This document shows positions 25,447-33,854 of a stretch of 46,987 nucleotides of DNA, piece after piece. How positions within the stretch are numbered: position 1 is the first letter of the stretch; every line of letters begins with the position of its first letter. The stretch comes from Bauldia sp. (GTDB lineage Bacteria > Pseudomonadota > Alphaproteobacteria > Rhizobiales > Kaistiaceae): positions 1 to 46,987 of the forward strand of contig JADLGL010000046.1 in the NCBI GenBank assembly GCA_020849325.1, read 5' to 3'. A model generated the notes under the pieces. That model saw nothing but the letters and a program-made list of their open reading frames with translations. It was not told where the DNA came from and made no database searches. Both the position numbers and the translations under genes were made by a program.

Positions 25447-25606
25447 CACCGCACCCGAAAACCGATGCTCGCAAACATGCTCGGGCGGAGTTTCGTCGGG
25501 TAGTGTCTGGGCCGTAACGCTCCCCTCTTTGCCTGCTGGGGGAGGCCAACTTCCCACCGTCCGAGGGACGATGGGGGGCACCCACGGCCCATCGAAGGAA
25601 TCCCTG

Positions 25607-26284
25607 ATGTCCGCGACCTGCCTCATCCTCGATTGCGATGGCGTGCTCGTCGACAGCGAGCTCGTCTCGGCGCGCGTCGCCGCGGCGTGCTTCACCGACG
25701 CGGGCGCGGCGATTTCGATGGCGGAGGTGCTCGAGCACTACACCGGCATGAAGGCCGACGAGGTGACCGCCGCGGTCTTTGCCGCGCGCGGGCTCACGGT
25801 GCCCGATGGCGAGACCGAGCGGCGCCGGCTGGCGACGATGGCGGCGTTCGAGGCCGAGTTGCGGCCGATGCCGGGCGCGGATGCTGCGCTCGCGGCGATC
25901 CACGCGCTCAAATGCGTGGCGTCGTCGAGCCACCACGATCGCGTGGCGCTGGCGCTCCGGGTCACCGGGCTCGCGCACCATTTCGGCCCGGCGGTGTTCA
26001 GCGCCACGATGGTGGAGCGCGGCAAGCCGGCGCCCGATCTCTTCCTCCACGCCGCGAAGGCGATGGGTGTCGAGCCGTCACACTGCATCGTGGTCGAGGA
26101 TTCGGTCGCGGGGATCACCGCCGCGAAGGCTGCCGCGATGGCGGCGATCGGCTTCACCGGTGGCAGTCACTGCGGGCCGGATCACCGCCACCGGCTGGTC
26201 ACCGCCGGCGCCGACCGCGTGGTCCATCACATGGATGACCTGGCGGAGGCGGTGCTGTTCGAGCGCTCGATCCGCCGGATCTAG
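25607..26284 (+). CDS. HAD-superfamily hydrolase (beta-phosphoglucomutase/phosphoglycolate phosphatase-like)
   Basis: 225 residues from ATG 25607 (AAGGAA 5 nt upstream). Motif I is DCDGVLVDSE (about 9-18), with the cap domain after it. Motif II is the S-S-S-H of VASSSHHDR, and motif III/IV are GKPAPDLFLHAA and VVEDSVAGITAAKAA. These place it in HAD subfamily I with a helical cap, acting on a small phosphorylated metabolite in the cytoplasm. Its stop TAG is the left edge of repeat copy C. Confidence 0.87.
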   Translation: MSATCLILDCDGVLVDSELVSARVAAACFTDAGAAISMAEVLEHYTGMKADEVTAAVFAARGLTVPDGETERRRLATMAAFEAELRPMPGADAALAAIHALKCVASSSHHDRVALALRVTGLAHHFGPAVFSATMVERGKPAPDLFLHAAKAMGVEPSHCIVVEDSVAGITAAKAAAMAAIGFTGGSHCGPDHRHRLVTAGADRVVHHMDDLAEAVLFERSIRRI

Positions 26285-26351
26285 AGTCTGATCCGAAGTG
26301 GCGGCCGGTTCTTCGAGAAAGATCATGCTCCAACAAGGAACCGGGCCCTAG
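26281..26351. repeat. Two-hairpin dispersed element, copy C (71 bp, internally deleted)
   Basis: Left edge CTAGAGTCTGATCCG and right edge CCCTAG. The first hairpin half (GTTCTTCGAGAAAGATCATGCTCC) is kept and most of the second is gone. The left CTAG gives the HAD gene its stop, the right CTAG gives the convergent glycosyltransferase its stop. Confidence 0.7.
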
Positions 26352-27493
26352 CCGAGCGCGAGCTCCTTCAGCTGCGCGGCGAAGGAGGAGACGCTCGGGC
26401 CCGGATGGGTCGCGGCGCCCGCCGTGAGGTGGGCGAGGAGCGCCGGATCGGTGGCGATGCGCGCCAGCGCATCGGCGAACGCGGCCGGCGTCGCCTCGGT
26501 CGCGAGGAGGCCGTCGACGCCGTGGCGCACCTGTTCGCCGAGGCCGCCGACAGGCGTTGCCACGACCGGCATGCCGCCGCCGAACGCGGTCAGCGCAACG
26601 CCCGACTGGCTCGCCTCGACATAGGGCAGGGCCATCACGTCGTAGCGGGCGAGGATGCCGCCGATCTCCTCGTGGTCGATCCAGCGGTTCTCCACCGTCG
26701 CGCCGAGAGCGCGGAGGCGGGGCGCGATGCCGCCGAGATCGCCCGAGCCGATGACGCCGAGATCGACCGCAAGCCCCCTCCGGCCGAGAAGCTCGATCGC
26801 CTCGGCAAGGAGGGAGAGGCCTTTGTAGGCCATCATGCGGCCGAGGAAGAGAACGCGGAGGGGCCCTCGGCGCGGCGAGCGTTTCACGCGCGGATAGGCG
26901 AGGAGCGGGTGGGTCTCGACCACGATCCGGTCGTCCGGCGCGCGGCCATCGGCGACGAGCCGCGACGCCACCGCCGAGCTGAGCGTGACCACGACGTCGG
27001 CCTCGCGGGCTTCGCGGAGCAGCCAGCGATTGGCGATGCCGGTGCGGTCGCCGGGATGGCCCACCGCGTCGTGGACGACGACGAGATGGCGAAGCCCGGC
27101 ACGGTGGACGATCGGCGCCAGCAGCGGCGTCCAGACGTGCGGCATCAGCACCACCACCGCGCCGAACCCCGCCTCGCGGAGGCTCGCCACGAGCGCGCGG
27201 GCGTCGCGGTGGAAGCGCGGCAGACCCGTGATCGCGCCGAGGGCGGACGAGAAGGTGCGGAACGGCAGCGTCGCCGGGGCGCAGGCGGCGAGGCGCGGCG
27301 CGAGCTCGTTGTCGGGCGTGTACGAAAGGACGTCGCCCGAGCCGCTCGCCGCAAGGCTCGCCGCGAGTTCCGCCGCCATCCACGACAGCGCGCCGCGCCG
27401 TCCCCAATAGACGAAGAGGACGCGCTTGCCGCGGGGCACGGCGATCGGGGAGGGGGTGGCGGTCACAGTTGGCAAGAGGGGGCTCTGCACCAA
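26348..27493 (-). CDS. Glycosyltransferase family 4-like protein
   Basis: About 381 residues; the start is uncertain (TTG 27493 with no clear ribosome-binding site, GTG codons follow in frame). The GT-B fold is seen from VLFVYWGRRGALSWMAAEL at the N-terminus, and the GT4 C-terminal donor site from VLFLGRMMAYKGLSLLAEAI, VIGSGDLGGI and SQSGVALTAFGGGMPVVATPVGGLGE. It transfers a sugar from an NDP donor in the cytoplasm; no clear partner glycan genes are adjacent. The stop TAG is inside repeat copy C. Confidence 0.83.
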   Translation of the reverse strand: MVQSPLLPTVTATPSPIAVPRGKRVLFVYWGRRGALSWMAAELAASLAASGSGDVLSYTPDNELAPRLAACAPATLPFRTFSSALGAITGLPRFHRDARALVASLREAGFGAVVVLMPHVWTPLLAPIVHRAGLRHLVVVHDAVGHPGDRTGIANRWLLREAREADVVVTLSSAVASRLVADGRAPDDRIVVETHPLLAYPRVKRSPRRGPLRVLFLGRMMAYKGLSLLAEAIELLGRRGLAVDLGVIGSGDLGGIAPRLRALGATVENRWIDHEEIGGILARYDVMALPYVEASQSGVALTAFGGGMPVVATPVGGLGEQVRHGVDGLLATEATPAAFADALARIATDPALLAHLTAGAATHPGPSVSSFAAQLKELALG

Positions 27494-27599
27494 TTGCGCT
27501 GGAATATGGGCTGCGGCGATCCGCGCTCAAGGCGCTTGTATCACCCGATCATGGCAGCGGGCGGATCGAACGTGACGCTTTGTGCGGTCCTGAACGAAG

Positions 27600-27631
27600 G
27601 AACACTCTCCGATTGAGCGGATCACGCTCAG
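27600..27631. repeat. Two-hairpin dispersed element, remnant D
   Basis: Only the right hairpin arm CGGATCACGCTCAG is recognisable, with a decayed left arm (GAACACTCTCCGATTG). The TCA at 27628-27630 is the TGA stop of hpt on the minus strand. Confidence 0.5.
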
Positions 27632-28167
27632 TCCTCGATGACGCCGACATAGGGCAGCTCGCGGAAGGCGTGTGCCGCGTCCATGCCGTAGCCGACGACG
27701 AAATAGTCCGGGCAGATGAAGCCGACGTGGTCGGGATCGATCGCGGTCTTCCGCTTGCCGCTCTTGTCCAGCATCACCGCAAGGCCCACGCGGGCGGCGC
27801 CGCGCGACAGGAGGTAGTCGCGCGCGAAGGCGAGCGTCCGGCCGGTTTCGAGGATGTCGTCGACGATCAGCACGTCGCGGCCGGCGAGCGCGCTCTCGAT
27901 GTCCTTCAGGAGGCTGATCTTTCCCGACGACACCGTCCCCTCGCCGTAGCTCGACAGCGTCATGAAATCGACCTCGGGCGAGAGGCCGGCGCCGTGGAGG
28001 GCGCGGACGAGGTCGGCGGCGAACACGAAGCTGCCCTTGAGGACCGACAGGACCATGAGGTCGCGATAGCCGGCGGCGGCGATCTCGGTGGCGAGCTCCG
28101 CGTTCCGGCGGGCGATGTTTTCGGCGGTGAAGAGGACCCGGACCTTCCGGCCGCGGATGACGGGCAT
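27628..28167 (-). CDS. hpt: Hypoxanthine phosphoribosyltransferase
   Basis: 179 residues. The PRPP loop VLIVDDILETGRTL (about 98-111) and the flexible loop region (LSSYGEGTVSSGKISLLKD) match bacterial HPRT. Purine contact region VGFICPDYFVVGYGMD is present near 150. It salvages hypoxanthine (and guanine) to IMP/GMP in the cytoplasm. Its ATG overlaps the stop of the upstream one-helix protein (TGATG), so the two are co-translated. Confidence 0.96.
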   Translation of the reverse strand: MPVIRGRKVRVLFTAENIARRNAELATEIAAAGYRDLMVLSVLKGSFVFAADLVRALHGAGLSPEVDFMTLSSYGEGTVSSGKISLLKDIESALAGRDVLIVDDILETGRTLAFARDYLLSRGAARVGLAVMLDKSGKRKTAIDPDHVGFICPDYFVVGYGMDAAHAFRELPYVGVIED

Positions 28168-28766
28168 CAGAGCACCTCGAGCGGCCGGGCGTCGCCGAGG
28201 CGGACGGTGATCGTCGTGGCCGCTGCGGGCGCATCCGGGAATTCCGTGGCGAAGCGGATGGTGCCGCCGGCCGCGATCACATCGGCGCCGATCGCCATGG
28301 CGCGGCGGCCGATCTCGGCGCCGTCCGCGGCGAGGAGGATCACCTCGACCGGCGGCAGCGTCACGGTGTCGGCCGCGACGCTCACGATCGCCCCCTCGAC
28401 GCGGAGGTGTTCGTAGCCGCCGCGAAAGATGCGGCTCGCGCGGAGGTCGTCGAGCTCGACGCCGGCAAGGTTCACCGGCAGGCCGACGGCGGCGAAGGCC
28501 GGGCCGAGCGGCGGCACGATCTCCACGATCGGGCGGCGGAGGGCGACGAAGGCGGTGACGGCGGCGACGGCGAGAAGGGCGAACAGCACGCCACGGTGCC
28601 GGCGCGCCACCGTCCGGGCGGCGGGCTGCTTCGGCGGCGGGCGCTCGAAGGCCGGATGGAGGTCGATGACCAGCGGATTGCGGTCGCGGACGGCGGCCCG
28701 GCCGGCGTCCAGCGCGGGCCTCATGGCGAGCGCGGTGCCTTCGGCCCGCCGATTCGCCCGCTCCAT
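28167..28766 (-). CDS. Single-pass membrane protein, DUF3426-like, lacking the zinc ribbon
   Basis: 199 residues from ATG 28766 (GAGG 6 nt upstream; ATG 28787 is possible). One transmembrane helix (about 59-75, GVLFALLAVAAVTAFVAL) follows a Pro/Arg-rich stretch. The periplasmic part has the DUF3426-like core (PIVEIVPPLGPAFAAVGLPVNLAGVELDDLRA). In other Hyphomicrobiales the protein beside ftsE usually begins with an MJ0042-type CxxC zinc ribbon; no such cysteines exist here. Divergent from ftsE by 204 bp and overlaps hpt. Confidence 0.65.
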   Translation of the reverse strand: MERANRRAEGTALAMRPALDAGRAAVRDRNPLVIDLHPAFERPPPKQPAARTVARRHRGVLFALLAVAAVTAFVALRRPIVEIVPPLGPAFAAVGLPVNLAGVELDDLRASRIFRGGYEHLRVEGAIVSVAADTVTLPPVEVILLAADGAEIGRRAMAIGADVIAAGGTIRFATEFPDAPAAATTITVRLGDARPLEVL

Positions 28767-28970
28767 CGTCCGCCTCTTTCCATTCACGCCCTCGCCACGG
28801 TAGGCGGCAATGGTTAACGTCGCGCCAACCATGGCGCTTTCCGGCACCCGCCCTCGGTTTGCCTGCAAGCCGCGCGCCGCGGGCCGCGTTCGTAAACGAG
28901 ACGTTAACACTGGGGCAGCGAGAAGCGGTCTTCCGCGCGGCTCCACCCTCCTTTCGGGGCGACCCAGAAA

Positions 28971-29630
28971 TTGTTCCGCTTCGACAATGTCGGACTGCGC
29001 TACGGCATGGGCCCGGAGATCCTCCGCGACCTCAATTTCCGCATCGGGCCGCGCTCGTTCCAGTACCTCACCGGCCCGTCGGGCGCCGGGAAGAGCAGCC
29101 TCCTCCGCCTTCTGTTCCTGTCCATCCAGCCGACGCGCGGCCTCATCTCGGTGTTCGGCCGCGATGCGTCGACGCTCCGCCACAACGACCTGCCACGGCT
29201 CCGCCGCCGGATCGGCGTGGTGTTCCAGGATTTCCGCCTCCTCGATCATCTCACGACCTACGAGAACGTCGCGCTCGCGCTCCGCGTCGTCGGCAAGCCG
29301 GAGCAGCGCTACCGGTCGGACGTCCTCGAACTCCTCAACTGGGTCGGGCTCGGCGACCGCATCAACGCCTATCCGCCGGTGCTGTCGGGCGGCGAAAAGC
29401 AGCGCGCCGCGATCGCGCGCGCGGTGATCGGCCACCCGGAAATCCTCCTCGCCGACGAGCCCACCGGCAATGTCGATCCGCCGCTCGCCCGCCGGCTCCT
29501 CCGCCTCTTCGTCGAGCTCAACCGGCTCGGCACGTCGGTTGTCATCGCGACCCACGATACCGACCTGATGCGGCAGTTCCCCGCCCGCACGCTGGCGCTC
29601 GAGGATGGCCGCCTCAACGTCCATGACTGA
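28971..29630 (+). CDS. ftsE: Cell division ATP-binding protein FtsE
   Basis: 219 residues from TTG 28971; alignment with other FtsE (LFRFDNVGLRYGMGPE) supports this start although the ribosome-binding site is weak. Walker A GPSGAGKSS (35-43), signature LSGGEKQR, Walker B ILLADEPTGN and the switch His (IATHD) are all present. With FtsX it forms an ABC-type complex at the divisome that activates peptidoglycan hydrolases. Overlaps ftsX by 8 nt. Confidence 0.95.
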   Translation: MFRFDNVGLRYGMGPEILRDLNFRIGPRSFQYLTGPSGAGKSSLLRLLFLSIQPTRGLISVFGRDASTLRHNDLPRLRRRIGVVFQDFRLLDHLTTYENVALALRVVGKPEQRYRSDVLELLNWVGLGDRINAYPPVLSGGEKQRAAIARAVIGHPEILLADEPTGNVDPPLARRLLRLFVELNRLGTSVVIATHDTDLMRQFPARTLALEDGRLNVHD

Positions 29631-30582
29631 GACCCCGATCAAGACGGCAAGGCTCCGCCTGATCCCCGGCCGCGCGTCGCAGCGCCGGTCGGGGGCGAGC
29701 CCGATCGTGCCGCCGAACTCGATCGCCGGTACCGCGCTGATCGCCGTCGTCGCGATCATGAGCTTCCTCGCCTGCCTCACCGTCGGGGCGGTGACGCTGG
29801 TCCAGGGCGCGGCGGAGGACTGGCAGTCCGACATCCTCCGCGAGGTGACGATCCAGATCCTGCCGCTCGACGGCGTCGACCTTGCGGCCGCCACCGAACG
29901 GGCGCTCGGCATCGCACGGGCGGCGCCGGGCATCGCCGGGGCGCGGGCGCTCAGCGACGCGGAGAATGCCGCGCTCCTCGAGCCGTGGCTCGGCCTCGGG
30001 CTCGACACGACGGACCTTCCCATTCCGCGGCTCATCGTGGTCGAGATCGGCGATACCGAAGCGGTGGACCTCGCGGCCCTCGGCACGGCGGTCGCCGCCG
30101 TCCCCGGCGCGGCGCTCGACGACCACCGGATGTGGACCGAGCGCCTCCGCTCGATGGCGAACGTCACCGTCGTCGTCGGCTTCGCCGTCCTCATCCTCGT
30201 CTTTGCCGCGACGATCATGTCGGTCGTGTTCGCGACGCGGGGCGCGATGGCCGGGAACGGGGCGATCGTCTCGGTGCTCCACTTCATCGGCGCCGAGGAC
30301 TGGTTCGTCGCGCGCGAGTTCCAGCGCCACTTCCTCGTCCTCGGGCTGAAGGGCGGCCTTCTCGGCGCGTTCGGCGCAGCGGTCCTGTTCGCGATCCTCT
30401 CCTTTGCGATGGGCACGATCGGGGAATCGCCCGAGGGCATCCAGGTGTCCGCTCTCTTCGGCAGCTTCGCCGTCGGGCCGGGCGGCTATTTCGGCGCGCT
30501 GCTGGTGGCGTTCGTCATCGCCGTCATCACCGCGGTGACCTCCCGCCTCACGGTGTTCCGCTACCTCCGCGAGGTGCGATGA
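29623..30582 (+). CDS. ftsX: Cell division membrane protein FtsX
   Basis: 319 residues from ATG 29623, inside the ftsE stop region. Four transmembrane segments: one at about 42-62 (GTALIAVVAIMSFLACLTVG), then a periplasmic loop domain, then three after residue 168 (TVVVGFAVLILVFAATIMS, HFLVLGLKGGLLGAFGAAVL, FGALLVAFVIAVITAVTS). The last residues (TVFRYLREVR) are as usual for FtsX. Acts with FtsE at the septum; the 3' end overlaps plsC by 4 nt (ATGA). Confidence 0.93.
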   Translation: MTETPIKTARLRLIPGRASQRRSGASPIVPPNSIAGTALIAVVAIMSFLACLTVGAVTLVQGAAEDWQSDILREVTIQILPLDGVDLAAATERALGIARAAPGIAGARALSDAENAALLEPWLGLGLDTTDLPIPRLIVVEIGDTEAVDLAALGTAVAAVPGAALDDHRMWTERLRSMANVTVVVGFAVLILVFAATIMSVVFATRGAMAGNGAIVSVLHFIGAEDWFVAREFQRHFLVLGLKGGLLGAFGAAVLFAILSFAMGTIGESPEGIQVSALFGSFAVGPGGYFGALLVAFVIAVITAVTSRLTVFRYLREVR

Positions 30583-31376
30583 CCCTCCTCCGTTCGATCC
30601 TCTACAACATCGCCTTCTACGTGGTGATGGCGGTGGTCTTCATCGCCGTCACGCCGGTCTATTTCTTCCTGCCGCAGCGGCGGAACATGGCGGTGGTGAG
30701 CTGGCTCGCGCGCGTCGAGCTGTGGCTCCTCCGTGTCATTGCCGGCACCAGGGTGGAGTGGCGCGGCGTCGAAAACCTCCCGGCCGGGAAATTCATCGTC
30801 GCGTCGAAGCACCAGTCGCTGTGGGAGACGTTCGCGTTCCTGCAGCCGTTTCCGAATGCCGGCGTCATCATCAAGCGGCAGCTCCTCTACGTTCCGATCT
30901 GGGGGTGGTGGGCGTGGAAGGCCGACCACGTCTACGTCACGCGCGGCGGCGGCACGGCGGCGCTGAAGGAGATCACCGAGGGCGCCGAGCGCGTGATGGC
31001 GCAGGGCCGGCCGCTCGTGATCTTCCCGGAGGGCACGCGGCGGGCGCCGGGCGCCGCGCCGGACTACAAGCAGGGCATCGCGCTCCTCTACGCCAAGCTC
31101 GGCGTGCCGGTGGTGCCGGTGGGGCTCAATTCCGGCTTCTACTGGCCGCGCCGGCGGTCGCTCCGCTTTCCCGGCACGATCGTGGTCGAGTTCCTGCCGC
31201 CGATTCCGCCGGGGCTGAAACCGCGGGCATTCATGGAGCGCCTCACCGGCGACGTGGAACGATCCTGCGACCGGCTCGTTCTCGAAGCGGACGCGGCGGT
31301 GCCCCGGCCGCCGTTCCCGACGGAAGCGACGAAACGGTTACACGAGCTGAAAAGCCCTGACTCTTCCGCGCACTAG
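30579..31376 (+). CDS. plsC: 1-acyl-sn-glycerol-3-phosphate acyltransferase
   Basis: 265 residues. One N-terminal helix (about 8-28, IAFYVVMAVVFIAVTPVYFF). The acyltransferase block I is KHQSLWE (HX4E rather than the usual HX4D, as in other alphaproteobacterial PlsC) and block III is FPEGTRRAPGAAPDYKQG. It makes phosphatidic acid at the inner membrane. It is the third gene of ftsE-ftsX-plsC, linking division and phospholipid supply by co-transcription. The stop is CTAG without a repeat. Confidence 0.92.
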   Translation: MTLLRSILYNIAFYVVMAVVFIAVTPVYFFLPQRRNMAVVSWLARVELWLLRVIAGTRVEWRGVENLPAGKFIVASKHQSLWETFAFLQPFPNAGVIIKRQLLYVPIWGWWAWKADHVYVTRGGGTAALKEITEGAERVMAQGRPLVIFPEGTRRAPGAAPDYKQGIALLYAKLGVPVVPVGLNSGFYWPRRRSLRFPGTIVVEFLPPIPPGLKPRAFMERLTGDVERSCDRLVLEADAAVPRPPFPTEATKRLHELKSPDSSAH

Positions 31377-31407
31377 CCGGAGTTCCGCCGTATTCCGCGG
31401 ATAACTC

Positions 31408-31441
31408 TTGCTCCGAGGGCGTAATTGTTCTATCTTTGTTC
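31408..31441 (+). promoter_or_regulatory. Leaderless promoter overlapped by a LexA-type box
   Basis: TTGCTC (31408-31413), 17 bp, TATCTT (31431-31436): a good -35/-10 pair. GTTC (31427-31430), seven bases, GTTC (31438-31441) is an exact GTTC-N7-GTTC, the LexA site of alphaproteobacteria. The box covers the -10. Start of transcription would fall at or within a base or two of ATG 31444. Confidence 0.6.
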
Positions 31442-31443
31442 TC

Positions 31444-31815
31444 ATGACCCAGCGTTCGCAGTTCAGTCTCGTCGATGGCGGCAGCCCGAAGGTTCCGGGC
31501 CTCGGCTCCCTCAGTGAGCGGTACCACTACTGGTGCGGCCGTTCGGGCCGGCGCTATCTCTTCTCCGCCGTGACGGCCAACGATCTCCTCGATTTCACCG
31601 CCGCGGTGGTCGTCCTCGCGCGCCGCGACGGCGCGGCCGTCACCGGCGAGGAGGCGATGGTCCTCGATGGCGAAGGCCGGAAACAGCTCGAGGCGCGCCT
31701 CGCGGTCGATCCCGGCATCGCCGCCTTCATCCACCTCCTCAGCCCCACCGACGCCGCCCGCCGGGCGACGATCGACGACCTCCTCGGCACCTCCGCCCGC
31801 CGCCTCGCGGCGTAG
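31444..31815 (+). CDS. Uncharacterised 123-residue protein, probably SOS-regulated
   Basis: Starts MTQRSQFSLVDGGSPKVPGL; ATG 31444 is supported by the leaderless promoter geometry, and no ribosome-binding site is present. The core SERYHYWCGRSGRRYLFSAV has a single cysteine and a run of aromatic and basic residues; the rest is helical (FTAAVVVLARRDG, GRKQLEARLAVDPGIAAFIHLL). No signal peptide or membrane helix. I recognise no family. It stands alone between plsC and a repeat. The LexA-type box suggests DNA-damage induction, which would be consistent with a checkpoint or repair accessory role, but that is inference. Confidence 0.7.
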   Translation: MTQRSQFSLVDGGSPKVPGLGSLSERYHYWCGRSGRRYLFSAVTANDLLDFTAAVVVLARRDGAAVTGEEAMVLDGEGRKQLEARLAVDPGIAAFIHLLSPTDAARRATIDDLLGTSARRLAA

Positions 31816-31964
31816 TCCCTGCGCGGCGTTTCTTCGCCTTCTCCTGCAGGGCGATCATCTGATGTGGCCTGACTCTCACCCGAGTCACGGCGATGATGGC
31901 TTCGAAATCGCCGAGGGGCCGAATCGAAGCAGAGGGCGGACGAGAGGGCAGGAAGGGCAGCCCG

Positions 31965-32070
31965 CCAGAGCATGATCCGAAGAAGTGGCTGCCGGTTCTT
32001 CGAAAAAGATCATGCTCCATCAAGGAACAAGGCGACGGGCATGATCCGGCTTCAACGGATCATGCTCTAG
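31965..32070. repeat. Two-hairpin dispersed element, copy E (full length, 106 bp)
   Basis: Left edge CCAGAGCATGATCCG, right edge CGGATCATGCTCTAG; both hairpins intact. The right CTAG gives the TAG stop of chaC on the minus strand (32067-32069). Confidence 0.85.
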
Positions 32071-32618
32071 GGCGCCGCCCTCAACTCCCGCGCCAGCCAT
32101 TCCAGCCCGCTGTCGCGAATCCCCATGCTGCGGAGATGGTCGGCGGTGTTGATGACGTATTCCGGGTTCGGACCGGACGGGCCATGGCTCGCCCGGACGA
32201 TGTCGAGCGCCTCGGCCGGGTTAAGGTTGCCGGCATATTGGGGGTGGCGCCGGTCGACGATGTAGAGCAACGCTTTGGTAACCACGGGCGTTGGGCGCTG
32301 GAGGACGACCGGTCGGCGGACCTCCAGGTAAACGTTCGTCACTAATTCACGTTTGCGGAGATAGGCTAACACCGAATCGCCGCTTTCGGACGCTACCCGG
32401 TAGGCCAACCCGCGACAGGAGCCGCCACGGTCGAGTCCGAGGACGAGGCCCGGCCGCTGATGCGTCCCGCGATGTGCAACCGACCAGACGCAGAGAGCAC
32501 GATGGGCGCCGTAGAGTCTCGCCTCCACAGCTTCCTCATAGGCAAAGCCCGGCCGCCACATCAGCGAGCCGTAGGCGAACACCCAGAGATCGGTCACGGG
32601 TCGCGGTCTTTCAGACAT
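32067..32618 (-). CDS. chaC: ChaC-family gamma-glutamylcyclotransferase
   Basis: 183 residues. The YGSLMWRPGF motif (about 16-25) and RGLAYRV then the catalytic Glu region LRKRELVTNVYLEVRR match ChaC. The enzyme degrades glutathione to 5-oxoproline and Cys-Gly in the cytoplasm. It diverges from the DUF2125 gene with only 14-38 bp between starts, depending on the DUF2125 start chosen, so their promoters overlap. A second GGCT-type gene is at 39014. Confidence 0.87.
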   Translation of the reverse strand: MSERPRPVTDLWVFAYGSLMWRPGFAYEEAVEARLYGAHRALCVWSVAHRGTHQRPGLVLGLDRGGSCRGLAYRVASESGDSVLAYLRKRELVTNVYLEVRRPVVLQRPTPVVTKALLYIVDRRHPQYAGNLNPAEALDIVRASHGPSGPNPEYVINTADHLRSMGIRDSGLEWLARELRAAP

Positions 32619-32656
32619 CGGTCGGGTGCGGCATGGTAACGGGCGTGCGTGAGGCG

Positions 32657-33709
32657 ATGACAGCCGAAAACGACGGCAAGGTGGCGCGGAAGCGCATCCG
32701 CCGGCCCGTCGTTCTGCTTGCGATCCTCGTCGTCCTCCTCGCCGCCTGGTGCGCTTACTGGTTCGCCGCCTACCGAATGGCGGAATCCTTCATTCCCTCG
32801 GCCGCGGCCGCAGAGCAGACGGGCTCGGCGCCTGCGATCGCCTGCGCCGACCGCGCCCTCGGCGGCTTCCCGCTCCAGCTGACGATCCGCTGCAACGCCG
32901 GCTCGGCCGCCACCGCCGACGGCGTCCGCGCGACGCTCGGCCCCTTCGCCGCGACCGCGCCGCTCTATGCGCCGGGCCGCGTCGTCGCCGGCCTTTCCGG
33001 ACCGCTCCAGGTCGACGGCCCCGGCTTCGCGCTGACGGCCGGCTGGACGCGGGCCGACGTCACCGCCGATGCCGGCCTCATCGGCACCGTCGCCGGCGCG
33101 GCGAACCTCGAAGGCCTCTTCGTCGACGTCACCACCAATGGCGTCCCGCTGTTCTCGGCGCAGGCCACCGTCTGGGGCACCGAGGTGCGACCTGCCACCG
33201 AGGCCGATGCCCTCCGCGTCGTCGTCAATACCGACGATTTCGTCCTGACGCTCGACGGCGCGGCCTATCCGCAGCTTTCCGGCACTGCGTCGCTGACGCT
33301 CCTGGGCGCCGGGGAGCGGCTCGACCGCGACCCGATGGGCATCCTGTCGGACTGGCTCTCGTCTGGCGGCAATGTCCGGGTCGAGCATGCCGCGCTCTCC
33401 TCGGGCACGGTCAACGCCGATGTCCGCGGCGATCTCAAGCTCGAACTCGACGGCACCCTGTCGGGCTCGCTGGCCGTCCTCTATTCCGGCGAAGAGGATC
33501 TGCCGCTGCTCGTCGCGGCGATCTTCCCGTGGGCCGGCAACCAGGCCGACGTCGTCGCCGAGGCGATCGTCGCCGTGTCGCGGCCGATCGAGCTGATGGG
33601 CGCGCCGGCGCTCGAGGTCCACCTGATGCTCGACCACGGCGTCGTGAAGTACGGGCTCTTCCCGATCCTCACGATCCCTTCGATGGGCTCGCTGGCGCAC
33701 CTCCTCTGA
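32657..33709 (+). CDS. DUF2125 family exported protein
   Basis: 350 residues from ATG 32657 (ATG 32633 is possible; neither has a good ribosome-binding site). A basic N-terminus (RKRIRRP) and a transmembrane or uncleaved signal segment (about 17-38, VVLLAILVVLLAAWCAYWF) precede a beta-rich periplasmic domain typical of DUF2125 (ADRALGGFPLQLTIRCNAG, PGRVVAGLSGPLQV). The family is alphaproteobacterial and of unknown function; the fold resembles outer-membrane-lipid transport or AsmA-type proteins. Confidence 0.83.
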   Translation: MTAENDGKVARKRIRRPVVLLAILVVLLAAWCAYWFAAYRMAESFIPSAAAAEQTGSAPAIACADRALGGFPLQLTIRCNAGSAATADGVRATLGPFAATAPLYAPGRVVAGLSGPLQVDGPGFALTAGWTRADVTADAGLIGTVAGAANLEGLFVDVTTNGVPLFSAQATVWGTEVRPATEADALRVVVNTDDFVLTLDGAAYPQLSGTASLTLLGAGERLDRDPMGILSDWLSSGGNVRVEHAALSSGTVNADVRGDLKLELDGTLSGSLAVLYSGEEDLPLLVAAIFPWAGNQADVVAEAIVAVSRPIELMGAPALEVHLMLDHGVVKYGLFPILTIPSMGSLAHLL

Positions 33710-33767
33710 GGCTTCAGTCGGGCGGCGCGGGTCGAGAGCGGCGACTGAACGTGCTCCGATGAGCTGC

Positions 33768-33796
33768 TTCCCTTTCCCCGAACGGGGCGAGGGGAA
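33768..33796. repeat. GC-rich palindrome
   Basis: TTCCCTTTCCCCG, AA, CGGGGCGAGGGGAA; one mismatch from the copy at 25418. Lies between convergent DUF2125 and tyrA genes. Confidence 0.7.
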
Positions 33797-33854
33797 TGGC
33801 AGCGGATGAGCCGGGGGTCCGTCATCCGCCTGGGCGCGAGACGGAGCGCGTTCG

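Noticed and set aside
23537-26050. Long open frame opposite htpG
   Set aside because: Shadow of htpG with no start signal or known domain.
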